In this document: positions 1 through 11,474 of the stretch, one piece after another | Position numbering within the stretch: position 1 is the stretch's first letter | How the letters are laid out: each line of letters begins with the position of its first letter | From: Haloarcula rubripromontorii | Lineage (GTDB): Archaea > Halobacteriota > Halobacteria > Halobacteriales > Haloarculaceae | NCBI RefSeq assembly: GCF_001280425.1 | Contig: NZ_LIUF01000006.1 | Coordinates: forward strand, 96,603-160,602 | Length of the DNA stretch: 64,000 bases | Direction of reading: 5' to 3' | The notes under the pieces: generated by a model | Told to the model about the DNA's origin: nothing | Database searches by the model: none | What the model saw: only the letters and a program-made list of their open reading frames with translations | Made by a program: the position numbers and the translations under genes

Positions 1-2
1 GG

Positions 3-716
3 CAGCGAGACGGGGTGCTCGAATGGGAATCGACAGTCGACGCCGAGGCAGAACTCAGGCGACTCCTTCGGCTTGACGACGACCTCGCCGCGATTCGGGC
101 AACGGCACCGGACGATGACGTGGTCCAGTCGGCCTACGAGACGTTCTGGGGGATGCGACTCGTTCAGGACCCCCCGTTTGGCGCCCTCATCTCGTTCATT
201 TGTTCGGCCCAGATGCGCGTGGCGAGGATCCACAGTATGCAACAGGCGCTCCGCGACGCGTTCGGCGAGACAATTGAGTTCGGCGGGCGGACGTACAACG
301 CCTATCCGACGCCGTCCGCGCTGGCAGAGACAACAGAGGAGCGGCTCCGGGACCTCGGACTGGGCTATCGCGCCCCGTACGTCCAGCGCACCGCGGAGAT
401 GGTCGCTACTGGCGAAGCCCATCCCGAAGAAGCCGTCGGACTAAGCTACGAGGACGCCAGAGAGTCGCTCACCCGCTTTGTCGGCGTCGGTGACAAGGTC
501 GCGGACTGCGTGTTGCTGTTCTCGCTTGATTACCTCGAAGCGGTCCCGCTAGACACCTGGATTCGAACGACCATCGAGGAGTATTACCCGGAGTGTGAGC
601 GGGGGAACTACGCTGACACGTCGCGGGCCATCCGGGCCGCACTGGGTGGGGAGTACGCCGGCTACACGCAGACGTATCTGTTCCATTACCTCCGAACAGG
701 CAGTAACGAGGAGTGA
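3..716 (+). CDS. ogg: 8-oxoguanine DNA glycosylase (OGG1-type HhH-GPD), 5' end outside the window
   Basis: Base-excision repair glycosylase/lyase expected to remove oxidised guanine. The frame is open to the left edge of the window, so the N-terminus is missing; the GTG at 15 is unlikely to be the real start. The helix-hairpin-helix and catalytic segment is clear near the C-terminus: GVGDKVADC contains the catalytic Lys, and AVPLDTW, about 20 residues later, contains the catalytic Asp, the same order and spacing as OGG1 (Lys249/Asp268 in the human enzyme). It is followed, after a short gap, by acylphosphatase. The family call is firm; the exact base specificity is inferred. Confidence 0.82.
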   Translation, partial: QRDGVLEWESTVDAEAELRRLLRLDDDLAAIRATAPDDDVVQSAYETFWGMRLVQDPPFGALISFICSAQMRVARIHSMQQALRDAFGETIEFGGRTYNAYPTPSALAETTEERLRDLGLGYRAPYVQRTAEMVATGEAHPEEAVGLSYEDARESLTRFVGVGDKVADCVLLFSLDYLEAVPLDTWIRTTIEEYYPECERGNYADTSRAIRAALGGEYAGYTQTYLFHYLRTGSNEE

Positions 717-769
717 GACGCATAGCGGAAGGCGACAGTATAACGGAGTCCGCCGGCAAACTCTCGGCC

Positions 770-1045
770 ATGGCACGCACGCGAGCACACGTGTTCGTCT
801 CCGGTCGTGTTCAGGGTGTCTATTACAGAGCTACCACGCGGGAGCGCGCACAGGCCCAGGGCGTCGACGGGTGGGTCCGAAACCTCGACGACGGCCGCGT
901 CGAGGCAGTGTTCGAAGGCCCCGAAGCCGACGTGGAAGCGATGGTCGAGTACTGCCACGAGGGGAGCGAGCGCGCGAACGTCACCGACGTCGAAGTCGAG
1001 TACGGGGACCCCGAAGGGCTGGACGGCTTCGAGGTCAAGTGGTAA
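770..1045 (+). CDS. acyP: acylphosphatase
   Basis: Small cytosolic enzyme of 91 residues that hydrolyses acyl phosphates. The N-terminal part reads VFVSGRVQGVYYRATT, the acylphosphatase signature with the catalytic Arg in the GRVQGV phosphate-binding loop. GWVRNLDDGRVEAVFEG follows, holding the conserved catalytic Asn. I chose the ATG at 770 because the open frame upstream is not family-like and the signature then starts about ten residues in, as usual. The protein is at the normal length for the family. It sits 40 bp before nnr on the same strand. Confidence 0.93.
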   Translation: MARTRAHVFVSGRVQGVYYRATTRERAQAQGVDGWVRNLDDGRVEAVFEGPEADVEAMVEYCHEGSERANVTDVEVEYGDPEGLDGFEVKW

Positions 1046-1085
1046 GTCCCGTAGAGTTACTTCGCTGGCGGGCGAACCCGCGGCT

Positions 1086-2519
1086 ATGCTCACCGGCTCG
1101 GAAATGGGTGTGGTCGACGAGAACGCCGCCGCGCTCGGCGTCCCGCGCAAGCAGCTGATGGAGTCGTCCGGTCACGCCGTCGCACAGGCGGTCCGTACCA
1201 TCGCTGACCCCGGCGAACAGGTCGTCATCGTCGCCGGCAGGGGAAACAACGGCGGAGACGCGCTCGTCGCCGCCCGCTTCCTCGACGACTACGACCTCCG
1301 GGTCCTCCTGTTGGGTCGTCCGGATGCTATCTCGACGACGATTGCCAGGGAGAACTGGGACGCGCTTCAGCACGCCGAGTATCCGACAGAGACGGTCAGG
1401 GATTCCTCGGCGCTGGACCTCTGCACTCCCGACATCGTCATCGACGCGATGCTTGGCACAGGTATCGCCGGCGACCTCCGGGAACCGGAGGCGACGGCCG
1501 CCGCGGCGATGAACGGGAGCGACGCGACCGTTCTTTCGGTGGATGTTCCGTCCGGCCTCGACGCTGAAACGGGGCGACTGGCCGACAACGCCGTCGACGC
1601 CGACCACGTCGTCACGTTCCACGACACCAAGCCGGGCCTGCCGGACCTCGACGTGCCAGTCACCGTCGCCGACATCGGCATCCCTGACGCGGCGGAACTG
1701 TTCGTCGAGCAGGGCGACCTCACGCGACTCGAACGCGACCCCGCGAGCCACAAGGGCGACAACGGCGAAGTGCTGGTCGTCGGTGGCGGGCCGTACACCG
1801 GCGCGCCGGCGCTGACGGCCCAGGCCGCGCTCAGAGGCGGAGCCGACCTCGTCCGGGTCGCCTGCCCGGCCGTCGTCGCACGCGAGATTCAGTCCTACAG
1901 CGAGAACCTCATCCTGCGGCCGTTCGACGGTGACCACCTCGCGCCGCCACACGTGGACCGCCTGGCCGACCTGGCGGCGGACCACGACACCCTGGTCGTC
2001 GGGCCGGGGCTGGGGGACCACGACGCGACGCTGGAAGGGGTCGCGGAGCTACTGTCGGGGTTCGACGGGACGGCCGTCGTCGACGCCGACGCGCTGTCAG
2101 TAGTCCCGGACGTTGAGACGGACGCCGACCTCGTCTGCACGCCCCATCAGGGCGAACTCCTCGGGATGGGCGGAGAGACATCCGAGGACTGGCGGGAACG
2201 GGCAGACCTCGTGGAGTCCTTCGCAGCGGAGATCGGACACACGATGCTGGTCAAAGGCCCGTACGACATCGTCTCCAACGGCGAGCGGACTCGCGTCGGC
2301 CGAACGGGCAATCCGGGGATGACGGTCGGCGGAACCGGCGACGTGCTTGCGGGTGTGACAGGCGCACTCGCTTGCGTGCAGGCCCCGCTCGACGCGGCCG
2401 CCATCGCCGCCCATACCGTCGGCACCGTCGGCGACCGTGTCGTCGAGGATCGCGGCTACGGACTGGTCGCGACGGACCTGCTAGAAGAGATACCGAGCGT
2501 GCTGTGGCAGCGAGAATAG
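1086..2519 (+). CDS. nnr: bifunctional NAD(P)H-hydrate epimerase / ADP-dependent NAD(P)H-hydrate dehydratase
   Basis: Repairs hydrated NADH and NADPH. At 477 residues it carries both halves of the YjeF family. The N-terminal epimerase domain (about 1-210) has VIVAGRGNNGGDA, DAMLGTGIAG and SVDVPSGLDAETG. The C-terminal ribokinase-like dehydratase domain (about 220-477) begins at HKGDNGEVLVVGGG and has LVVGPGLG, VVDADALS and the nucleotide-binding GNPGMTVGGTGDVLAG. The ATG at 1086 is chosen because the epimerase domain begins directly there; the frame extends upstream only as a shadow of acyP. It converges with hflX, leaving 6 bp between stop codons. Confidence 0.95.
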   Translation: MLTGSEMGVVDENAAALGVPRKQLMESSGHAVAQAVRTIADPGEQVVIVAGRGNNGGDALVAARFLDDYDLRVLLLGRPDAISTTIARENWDALQHAEYPTETVRDSSALDLCTPDIVIDAMLGTGIAGDLREPEATAAAAMNGSDATVLSVDVPSGLDAETGRLADNAVDADHVVTFHDTKPGLPDLDVPVTVADIGIPDAAELFVEQGDLTRLERDPASHKGDNGEVLVVGGGPYTGAPALTAQAALRGGADLVRVACPAVVAREIQSYSENLILRPFDGDHLAPPHVDRLADLAADHDTLVVGPGLGDHDATLEGVAELLSGFDGTAVVDADALSVVPDVETDADLVCTPHQGELLGMGGETSEDWRERADLVESFAAEIGHTMLVKGPYDIVSNGERTRVGRTGNPGMTVGGTGDVLAGVTGALACVQAPLDAAAIAAHTVGTVGDRVVEDRGYGLVATDLLEEIPSVLWQRE

Positions 2520-2525
2520 GCCGAG

Positions 2526-3836
2526 TCAGGCCGACGCACCGACCAGCTCCCCCGCTTTTGCCCGGGATTGCTCGATGATCGCTGGCCGCGCTTCGAACTC
2601 GATGACCACCTGGTCGCCGTAATCGACTGTTTCGACGCTAGCGTGGTCGTGAATCCACGAGACGAGGCTCATCGTGTCGTCGGTCATCGGAAGCACGAGT
2701 CGTTCGCGCTCGTAGTCAGGCAGTTCGTGGTCGATGCGCTCGGCCAAGTCCTCGATATTAAGCCCCTGTTTGGCGCTGACGGCGACGGGGTTCGGTGCCA
2801 GCGAGGAGAGCGCGTCTCGCTTGCGACGGACCTCCTCGTCGTCGACCATGTCGGTCTTGTTGAGGACCGTGACGATGGGGGCCTCGTTGCGCTCGTACAG
2901 CGTATCGTGGCTCGTCACCAGTTTCTCCCGGATTTCCTCGACAGACTCTGAGACATCGACGACAAGCAAGACGAGGTCGGCGTGGTACACCGACCCGAGC
3001 GTCGACTTGAACGACTCGACGAGCCAGTGTGGGAGGTCCTGAATGAACCCCACCGTGTCAGTGACCAGCACCTCGCGCTTCCCGACCTCGGCGCGGCGAG
3101 TGGTCGTCCCGAGTGTTGTGAACAGCCGGTCTTCGCTCTCGGCCGTCGTGTCGAGGTCGGGGTGGAGGTCGTCGTTCTCGTCGACATCGAGGTCGTCAGC
3201 GAGGCGCCGCAGGAGCGTCGACTTCCCGGCGTTAGTGTAGCCGGCGAGGGCAACAAGGTCGAAGCCGGACTCTCGACGCTGTTCTCGGCGATGGCGCTCG
3301 GTCTCCTCGATGGATTCCAGTTCATCCCGGATGTTGGCGATCTGCTTTTTAATGTCCTCTTCGCGGGACTCGTCGTACTCGCCGAGGCCCATAAACCCCG
3401 GGCGCTCGTCGCGTTTGGCCAGGCTGGCCTTGGCCTCGGCCCGCGGGAGTTCGTAGCGGAGTTCCGCGAGTTCGACCTGTAGCTGGGCTTTCCGCGTCTG
3501 GGCCCGCTGGCCGAAGATTTCGAGAATGAGCCGGAAGCGGTCGATGACACGCACCCGCTCGGGGAGTTCGTTCCCGATATTGTATGTCTGGTACGGCCCG
3601 AGCTGGTTGTCGAAGATGACGACGGCAGCCCCTTCGCGGGCAACCACGTTGCTCAGCCGCGTTACTTTCCCCTCGCCGAGGTGGTACGCCGGGTCCTCCG
3701 TTCTGGTCTGTGTGACCTCGCCGACGACATCGTACCCGGCCGCCCGGGCAAGGTCCCGGATTTCCGTCGTATCAGCGGTACCACTGTCGACGCGCTTCGC
3801 GATGACCGCTCGTTCGGTGGTGTGTGTCGCCGTCAC
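2526..3836 (-). CDS. hflX: ribosome-associated GTPase HflX
   Basis: GTPase of the Obg-HflX superfamily, thought to act on ribosomes or 50S subunits. At 436 residues the N-terminal HflX domain (about 20-115) contains AYHLGEGKVTRL and VIFDNQLGPYQTYNI, followed by a coiled helical linker (about 115-190) and the G domain. G1 is GYTNAGKST (199-207), G3 is DTVGFIQDLP (260-269) and G4 is NKTD (326-329). The start is a GTG at 3836, supported by a TATA-like box 24-33 bp upstream. A loosely conserved C-terminal domain follows the G domain. The gene is solitary, converging with nnr. Confidence 0.95.
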   Translation of the reverse strand: MTATHTTERAVIAKRVDSGTADTTEIRDLARAAGYDVVGEVTQTRTEDPAYHLGEGKVTRLSNVVAREGAAVVIFDNQLGPYQTYNIGNELPERVRVIDRFRLILEIFGQRAQTRKAQLQVELAELRYELPRAEAKASLAKRDERPGFMGLGEYDESREEDIKKQIANIRDELESIEETERHRREQRRESGFDLVALAGYTNAGKSTLLRRLADDLDVDENDDLHPDLDTTAESEDRLFTTLGTTTRRAEVGKREVLVTDTVGFIQDLPHWLVESFKSTLGSVYHADLVLLVVDVSESVEEIREKLVTSHDTLYERNEAPIVTVLNKTDMVDDEEVRRKRDALSSLAPNPVAVSAKQGLNIEDLAERIDHELPDYERERLVLPMTDDTMSLVSWIHDHASVETVDYGDQVVIEFEARPAIIEQSRAKAGELVGASA

Positions 3837-3859
3837 TCGTCGTGAAGATACGGTGTCCG

Positions 3860-3869
3860 ATTATTTAAC
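3860..3869 (-). promoter_or_regulatory. TATA-like box for hflX
   Basis: On the minus strand this reads GTTAAATAAT, 24-33 bp before the GTG start of hflX. That is the distance expected for an archaeal TATA box feeding a leaderless transcript. It lies in an otherwise GC-rich context. Confidence 0.5.
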
Positions 3870-4010
3870 CCCCCGGGCGGTTCACGGCACCATCCAGTGA
3901 GCCGGCAGTTCGGTAATAAAACGGCAGATTCCGCGGGGTAATGGCGGCCGATAACTAAAGTGGAATCACCTGTCTTGCGATAGCCACCACGGCGGTGGCG
4001 TTTCGCTCGC

Positions 4011-6302
<2,292 letters not shown>

Positions 6303-6376
6303 TTACCCGGGCAGCAGACATATTATTGTTTGCTGATATATTCAGACATGAGGGGAGACAGAGGCGAGCACAAAGG

Positions 6377-6384
6377 ATTTAAAA
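6377..6384 (+). promoter_or_regulatory. TATA-like box for the FUN14 gene
   Basis: ATTTAAAA lies 22-29 bp before the ATG at 6406, consistent with a leaderless haloarchaeal transcript. Confidence 0.55.
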
Positions 6385-6405
6385 GCAGACGGTCAGGTAC
6401 GCGGT

Positions 6406-6753
6406 ATGGGTGAGTTCGTACTCCAGCTAGATGGGTTGGGCCTCCAGCAGATGGGCCTCGAATTCGGTGGCGGCGGCCTTATCGGCGGCATCATCGGGTT
6501 CGCTGCCAAGAAGGTCGCAAAGCTCATCGCCGTCATCGTCGGCATCGAACTGGCGCTGTTCAAGTTCCTTGAGACACGCGGAATCCTCGAAGTGAACTGG
6601 AACGCGATAGGGGGAGCCGCACAGAACGCGACTGGGACTGCCGGGAACGCGGCAGCGACACAACCGCCGTCCTGGGTCACGTCGCTGCTCTCGGCCCTGC
6701 CGGTCAGCGCTGGTTTCACGGCCGGCTTTCTCGTCGGATTCAAGAAGGGGTAA
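6406..6753 (+). CDS. FUN14 family membrane protein
   Basis: Small integral membrane protein of 115 residues. The FUN14-like core spans about 18-60: a Gly-rich helix (GGGGLIGGIIGFAAKKVAK), then the hydrophobic AVIVGIELALFKFL. A linker rich in Ala, Asn and Gly follows, then a second membrane helix (about 88-112) ending in GFKKG. Eukaryotic FUN14 proteins are mitochondrial outer-membrane proteins; the archaeal function is not known. It is transcribed divergently from katG and converges with the SBDS gene. Confidence 0.75.
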   Translation: MGEFVLQLDGLGLQQMGLEFGGGGLIGGIIGFAAKKVAKLIAVIVGIELALFKFLETRGILEVNWNAIGGAAQNATGTAGNAAATQPPSWVTSLLSALPVSAGFTAGFLVGFKKG

Positions 6754-6768
6754 CGCGACGCCGCGGCG

Positions 6769-7497
6769 TCAACCGCGTGTACTGATATCGTCTTCGTCTT
6801 TGATAATTCGGGTCTCCGCCTCGCCGCTTGTGTGTTCGTTTACCACGTCGTAGAAGTCGTTCTGGAGACCGGCCGGGAACGTCATGACGCCGACCCACGA
6901 GCCGTCGGACTGCCACTCCTCGCGTTCGAGGTCGCCGAACTGCCGGATCTGTGCCTGTGCGCTCCCGGCGTAGTCTGCGGGGACCTGCACCGCGACGGTG
7001 ACCTCGTCGAACCGGATAGGGATGACCGGCCGGAGTGCATCGAGGGCATCGTCGACCTGCGCCTCGACTGGCTCCATCGGGTCAACTCTGAAATCCGTTT
7101 CTTCGAGCGCGGATTCGATGCGCTCCGGCGGGTGTGGCGCGTCGTCCATCTGCGGGTTGACCGCGTTGCGCGTGATCCGCTGGATGAGCTGTTTGTGCTT
7201 TTGTTCCTGCATCTCGCGGCGCTGGTCGGCCGTAATCTGAATTTCCCCCCGCTTGATGACCTCGGGGATGATAGCCATCGGATCGGTGGTGTCAAACACC
7301 TCTTCGAGCATGTTCTCTGGCGGCCGGTCACCCCGAGAAGCGTCCTCGAACACGTCTTCCGCTGCGATAACGTCTTCGAGGTCACCGTCGAAGTCATCAC
7401 GTTTTATCGCTAGTGCAGCGTCCGGTTCCACCAGTACCTCGAACCGCTGGCCGTGGGATTCGAGGCGCGCCGTCACCGCCTCGTCAAGCGATATCAT
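6769..7497 (-). CDS. sdo1: SBDS-family ribosome maturation protein
   Basis: Archaeal homologue of the Shwachman-Bodian-Diamond protein, which in eukaryotes helps release the anti-association factor eIF6 from the large ribosomal subunit. The 242 residues show the expected three-part order: an N-terminal FYSH domain (about 1-95, with RFEVLVEPDAAL and EDVFEDASRGDRP), a central helical domain (about 95-165, TADQRREMQEQKHKQLIQRI) and a C-terminal ferredoxin-like domain (about 165-242). It is the last gene of the leftward RNA/proteasome cluster, 87 bp after psmA. Confidence 0.93.
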   Translation of the reverse strand: MISLDEAVTARLESHGQRFEVLVEPDAALAIKRDDFDGDLEDVIAAEDVFEDASRGDRPPENMLEEVFDTTDPMAIIPEVIKRGEIQITADQRREMQEQKHKQLIQRITRNAVNPQMDDAPHPPERIESALEETDFRVDPMEPVEAQVDDALDALRPVIPIRFDEVTVAVQVPADYAGSAQAQIRQFGDLEREEWQSDGSWVGVMTFPAGLQNDFYDVVNEHTSGEAETRIIKDEDDISTRG

Positions 7498-7584
7498 ACC
7501 CTTCGGTAGCAGTGGGCCAGTTAAAGGCCTTACTGCGTGGTCGGACAGAAAAGGTCCGAGCCGCCCCGAAGGCCGTCGGAAGCG

Positions 7585-8355
<771 letters not shown>

Positions 8356-8357
8356 AG

Positions 8358-8843
8358 TTATCGGAAATCGAGTGCTGTCGCGCCGACGAACGCGCCGTCG
8401 GAGGCCGTTTCGACATCGTAGCGCGGCGGCCGAACCGTAGCCCCCCGGTCTGCGTTCTCGAACACGACGTGTCTCTGTTCAGTGGCTTCCGGCGGCCCGC
8501 GTATATACTTTTCTTCACAGGCGCGCACGGTGCCGCTAATCCCCCGGATGCGGACCCGAACCTCGTCGTCATCGACGCTGTGCAAACAGGTCAGAGCGGC
8601 CCGTGCCGGGTCCGTCTGGCCGCGTCTGGTCCGGACGATAGCCTCGGCCGTGCCGTCGTAGTCGTGGAACTGCAGGACGGTCATATCCGTTTCGGCACTG
8701 CCAGTGTCGCCGAGCAGGTTCTGGGCGGCGTACCACACCTCGCGCTGGAACGCCCGGCGGCCGAAAGAGGCGTTCGGCCACGTCTCGATACCGACGGCGA
8801 GGTAGCGCCACCGGGGCCGGAGATGTTTCGGGAGGTGTTTCAT
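8358..8843 (-). CDS. rnp2: RNase P protein component 2 (Pop5/Rpp14 family)
   Basis: Protein subunit of archaeal RNase P, which trims tRNA 5' ends with the catalytic RNA. The 161 residues begin with the characteristic MKHLPKHLRPRWRYLAVGIE. The RRM-like alpha/beta core is followed by RGISGTVRACEEKYI, the conserved C-terminal segment of the family. Expected partner Rpp30 is encoded just upstream, and psmA 2 bp downstream, the order usual in archaea. Confidence 0.93.
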   Translation of the reverse strand: MKHLPKHLRPRWRYLAVGIETWPNASFGRRAFQREVWYAAQNLLGDTGSAETDMTVLQFHDYDGTAEAIVRTRRGQTDPARAALTCLHSVDDDEVRVRIRGISGTVRACEEKYIRGPPEATEQRHVVFENADRGATVRPPRYDVETASDGAFVGATALDFR

Positions 8844-8911
8844 GCGTGGTCGTTGGCGCGAAGAACAATGAGCGGTGCGGTGTGGTGACCGGTCAATGCG
8901 GGGTAGCAGAG

Positions 8912-9631
8912 CTACTGCTCGGCACCGTCGGCATCGTCTGCGTCGTCTGCCAGCCGAACGCCCGGCTCAATGACGGCGTCGCTCTGGCGCTCGCGGTTGC
9001 GCTCAACCACGCGGCCCCACTCGGCCAAGCCCTCGCGGACCGCATCGGCGTCGAAGCCGATGGTCTCGCCCACGGCAATGATGTCCCGGGGCGCACGGAT
9101 TTGCAGGTGATTGGTCGGTGACGCTGAGATGACAAACGGCGCGCCCGCATCCTCGACCAGTTCCCTGAGCTTCCGGAGTTCCTTGATGGCCCGGACGCGA
9201 CTGCCGCCGGAGGCCCGGAGCACTGGGCCAAAATCAAACTCGACGCGGACGCCGTTGTCGGCCGCCGCGTTCGCCAGCACGTGATTGAAGTCACCGTCCT
9301 CACGCATTGGGTGGGCAAGCACGTCGACGGTCGGTTGCTCGACCGCGAACCGATTGATTCGGCGGTCGCCGCCGTGGACGACCACGACCGTCCGGTCGCT
9401 CCGGTAGTTCCCGACGAAGCCGCTGGCCCGCGAGGGGTCGTCAGCCCGGACCTCGACGCCCTCGGCCACGTCGACGCCGTACTCGTCGGCGATGGCGTCG
9501 GCGTCATACTCGGCCGGCTCGTCGCCGTGGTTCCTGACGACGACGCCGTCGTAGTCCGAGTCGGCGGCCGTCAGCGCGTGCCGGGCGACGGTGCTGTCGC
9601 CGTCGGGGTGGGCGTAGACGGCCTCGTACAT
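8912..9631 (-). CDS. rnp3: RNase P protein component 3 (Rpp30 family)
   Basis: TIM-barrel RNase P subunit, about 239 residues. Visible family segments include YEAVYAHPDGDSTVARHAL at the N-terminus, VDVLAHPMREDGDFNHVLAN mid-protein, and VISASPTNHLQIRAPRDI. I prefer the ATG at 9631: it overlaps the TGA of the preceding gene (TGATG), a coupling arrangement. A GTG one codon earlier is also possible. A tail rich in Asp and Ala closes the protein. Confidence 0.92.
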   Translation of the reverse strand: MYEAVYAHPDGDSTVARHALTAADSDYDGVVVRNHGDEPAEYDADAIADEYGVDVAEGVEVRADDPSRASGFVGNYRSDRTVVVVHGGDRRINRFAVEQPTVDVLAHPMREDGDFNHVLANAAADNGVRVEFDFGPVLRASGGSRVRAIKELRKLRELVEDAGAPFVISASPTNHLQIRAPRDIIAVGETIGFDADAVREGLAEWGRVVERNRERQSDAVIEPGVRLADDADDADGAEQ

Positions 9632-10056
9632 CACAACTCCTCGAGGAGGTCGCGGGCGTTTTCGACGGCCTTCTCCCGCTTTGCGGGGTAGGCCTCGACT
9701 TTCGCCCGGAGCGTGATGCCGTCGCCGCGCTCCACGCTCCCGCCGAACGCGACCTGTTTGTCGAAGGTGAGGAAAAACGAACAGTTGTCGTCGACCCGGT
9801 CGTCCAGTTCCGAACGCACGGCGTCGATGTCCGGCGCTGACGCGACCTGCGTGAGGACGTGGCGGATGTCGTCGGCGTTCTCGACGCGAGCCGAGAGGAC
9901 GATAATGCGGTCGCCGTAGTGCCCCTCGCTTTTGGCGCGCTCGATGGGGTAGTCCTCCGGCAGGAACGTCCGGAGCGCTTGCTCGACACGTTTGTCGTCC
10001 TCCGTCGCGTAGCAGAAGGTCCGAAGGTCGACGTAATGGAACGGAACCGACGACAT
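9631..10056 (-). CDS. COG1325-type RNA-binding protein (exosome-subunit-like)
   Basis: Conserved archaeal protein of 141 residues, recognised from its start (SVPFHYVDLRTFCYATEDDKRVEQAL) and position next to rnp3. In other archaea members of this family lie in the exosome/proteasome superoperon and are predicted RNA-binding proteins. Here the gene overlaps rnp3, and no rrp4, rrp41 or rrp42 is present in the neighbourhood. A precise biochemical role is not known. Confidence 0.75.
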   Translation of the reverse strand: MSSVPFHYVDLRTFCYATEDDKRVEQALRTFLPEDYPIERAKSEGHYGDRIIVLSARVENADDIRHVLTQVASAPDIDAVRSELDDRVDDNCSFFLTFDKQVAFGGSVERGDGITLRAKVEAYPAKREKAVENARDLLEEL

Positions 10057-10063
10057 CGAGGCC

Positions 10064-10249
10064 CTACTCGTCCTCAGCGGCTTCGAGGTTGTCCTCAGGG
10101 ACGCCCTGCTCCTGTCCGTCCTCGAAGGAAACCGTGTAGTTGGCGTCGCCGAACATCGTCTCGACGACCTGCGTGATTGTGCCTTCCTCGCCGTCGTAGT
10201 CGCTGTGCTCGTCGTGGAGAATAACGCTGTCGTCCTCTTCGAATGCCAT
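10064..10249 (-). CDS. small acidic SH3-like (DUF1918-type) protein
   Basis: A 61-residue acidic protein beginning MAFEEDDSVILHDEHSDYDG. The pattern of short beta strands (SVILHDE, EGTITQVVE, NYTVSFEDG, QGVPEDNLE) suggests a small SH3/KOW-like barrel similar to DUF1918 proteins. The frame continues upstream, but the extension is not acidic or haloarchaeal-like, so I place the start at the ATG at 10249. It is 7 bp before the COG1325 gene and could be the first gene of the RNA/proteasome operon. Function unknown. Confidence 0.65.
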   Translation of the reverse strand: MAFEEDDSVILHDEHSDYDGEEGTITQVVETMFGDANYTVSFEDGQEQGVPEDNLEAAEDE

Positions 10250-10672
10250 ACGGGGCGGTACTCGGTGGCTCGTCAAAAAGGGACTGATTCGGGTTTGCTC
10301 GGCCCAGCCGCGGACGTGGTCGGAAAGTGCACTGTGATACGTCCTGTTTGGACCAATCGGGACGGCGACGAACCTCGGTCGGACGTAGAGTAGGGGTGTG
10401 CCCACAAGAGACGACCGCTCCGATTGGATTCTATCGCTTCCATTACGAAATGAGGAGAGATTAGACTAGTCTAAATATTTGTTTAGACAAATAGAATTAA
10501 GTGGGCGGGAGTTCCACATCCACGTGCGTTCCGCCAATCACGGAACGCAAAGGCGTACAGATCGAGTGGATGGAACGACCCGTCAGGTCGTCACAACAGC
10601 CAAAGAGTTCCTGCTACACGGGAGCGTGGCTATCATTGTTCGGACCGCTTCCCGTGTTTCACTTCGACTGAC
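10250..10672. other. gene-poor stretch with palindromes
   Basis: About 420 bp without a convincing gene. The centre (10440-10500) is notably AT-rich for this genome and carries the two palindromes described separately. The long plus-strand frame from 10479 has poor codon use and no family resemblance, so I do not call it. This could be a long regulatory region or the remains of a lost gene. Confidence 0.5.
10461..10492. promoter_or_regulatory. two adjacent palindromes, probable operator
   Basis: TTAGACTAGTCTAA (10461-10474) is a perfect 14-bp palindrome. Two bases later comes ATTTGT-TTAG-ACAAAT (10477-10492), a 6-bp inverted repeat. Both share the TTAGAC core. They lie in AT-rich DNA 212 bp upstream of the leftward small SH3-like gene and about 370 bp upstream of the NUDIX gene. 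The layout resembles repressor operators of the DtxR/SirR kind, but no regulator gene adjoins it. Confidence 0.45.
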
Positions 10673-10840
10673 TCAGACCAGCATGTATCCGCACCCATAT
10701 TTCACAGCCAGTGTCAGCAGCGCATCGGATCCAGCGGCGAAATCTCCCGAGAGACGCCCCGACAGCCGATCTGTCACAACAACTGTTATGGGACTCTCTA
10801 AACTATCAATCGGCATGATCAGCCCACCGCTTTCCCCCAT
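10673..10840 (-). CDS. possible 55-residue hypothetical protein
   Basis: An open frame from an ATG at 10840 encodes a 55-residue protein with sensible composition (MGESGGLIMPIDSLESPITV at the start, ending KYGCGYMLV). Third positions are less GC-biased than in the neighbours, and I recognise no family. It could be a short native gene, a gene remnant, or chance. It lies in the gene-poor stretch upstream of the NUDIX gene and points the opposite way. Confidence 0.25.
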   Translation of the reverse strand: MGESGGLIMPIDSLESPITVVVTDRLSGRLSGDFAAGSDALLTLAVKYGCGYMLV

Positions 10841-10861
10841 CGAGACGGTTGTTTCGTCGAG

Positions 10862-11455
10862 GTGTCAGACACAGATAGGACACAGATGACGAGCGTCGAC
10901 GACCTGTGGTATCTCTCCGACGGAGCCTGTCAGACGGCCGAGCAGACGTATCACGACCTCCGGAAGCGCTACACGGATTTTGTCGAGTTCACGCGCCATC
11001 GGAACGTCCCGCGGAACCGATTCCGAGACGTGGCCACTGTCGCCCGGGACCACGGTGCGCCCTACGGCGCGCATGCGCTCACCTACCGATCCACTGGCGA
11101 ACTCCTGCTTGTTCGCCACGAGGGTGTCGACATGTGGGTGCTTCCCGGCGGTGAACTCGATGCCAGCGAATCGTTTCAGGAGGCCGCACTGCGGGAGTTA
11201 GACGAGGAGAGCGGCATTGAAGCGACAATCGAGGGACTGGCGATGCTCGGGCGGGTCGAGTTCTACTGTGACGGCAACATGGCCTGGGGCGTCCTACCGG
11301 TGTACGAGGCGCGAGCGGAGACGACCGACATCGCCGTCGACGACCCGGACCACGAGATCAGTGAGGCCCGGTGGTTCGACGAACTACCGGCCGACACGCG
11401 CGACCGCGAGGAAATTCTGCAGTGGCGCGGACAGCGGTTCGGCGACGGGGCCTAA
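10862..11455 (+). CDS. NUDIX hydrolase
   Basis: Predicted nucleoside-diphosphate-linked hydrolase of 197 residues. The Nudix box fits the consensus fully: G97-ELDAS-E103-x7-R111-E-L-D-E-E-S-G-I119. A helical N-terminal region (about 15-65, SDGACQTAEQTYHDLRKRY) precedes the Nudix fold and is typical of a haloarchaeal ADP-ribose pyrophosphatase-like subgroup. The start is the GTG at 10862, or possibly the ATG at 10886. The substrate cannot be told from the sequence. Confidence 0.9.
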   Translation: MSDTDRTQMTSVDDLWYLSDGACQTAEQTYHDLRKRYTDFVEFTRHRNVPRNRFRDVATVARDHGAPYGAHALTYRSTGELLLVRHEGVDMWVLPGGELDASESFQEAALRELDEESGIEATIEGLAMLGRVEFYCDGNMAWGVLPVYEARAETTDIAVDDPDHEISEARWFDELPADTRDREEILQWRGQRFGDGA

Positions 11456-11474
11456 GCCGTCAGAATCAGGTTCG

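Noticed and set aside
10479..10889. 136-residue plus-strand frame in the gene-poor stretch
   Set aside because: Low acidity, poor codon bias and no family resemblance; it overlaps the palindromes and the NUDIX start.
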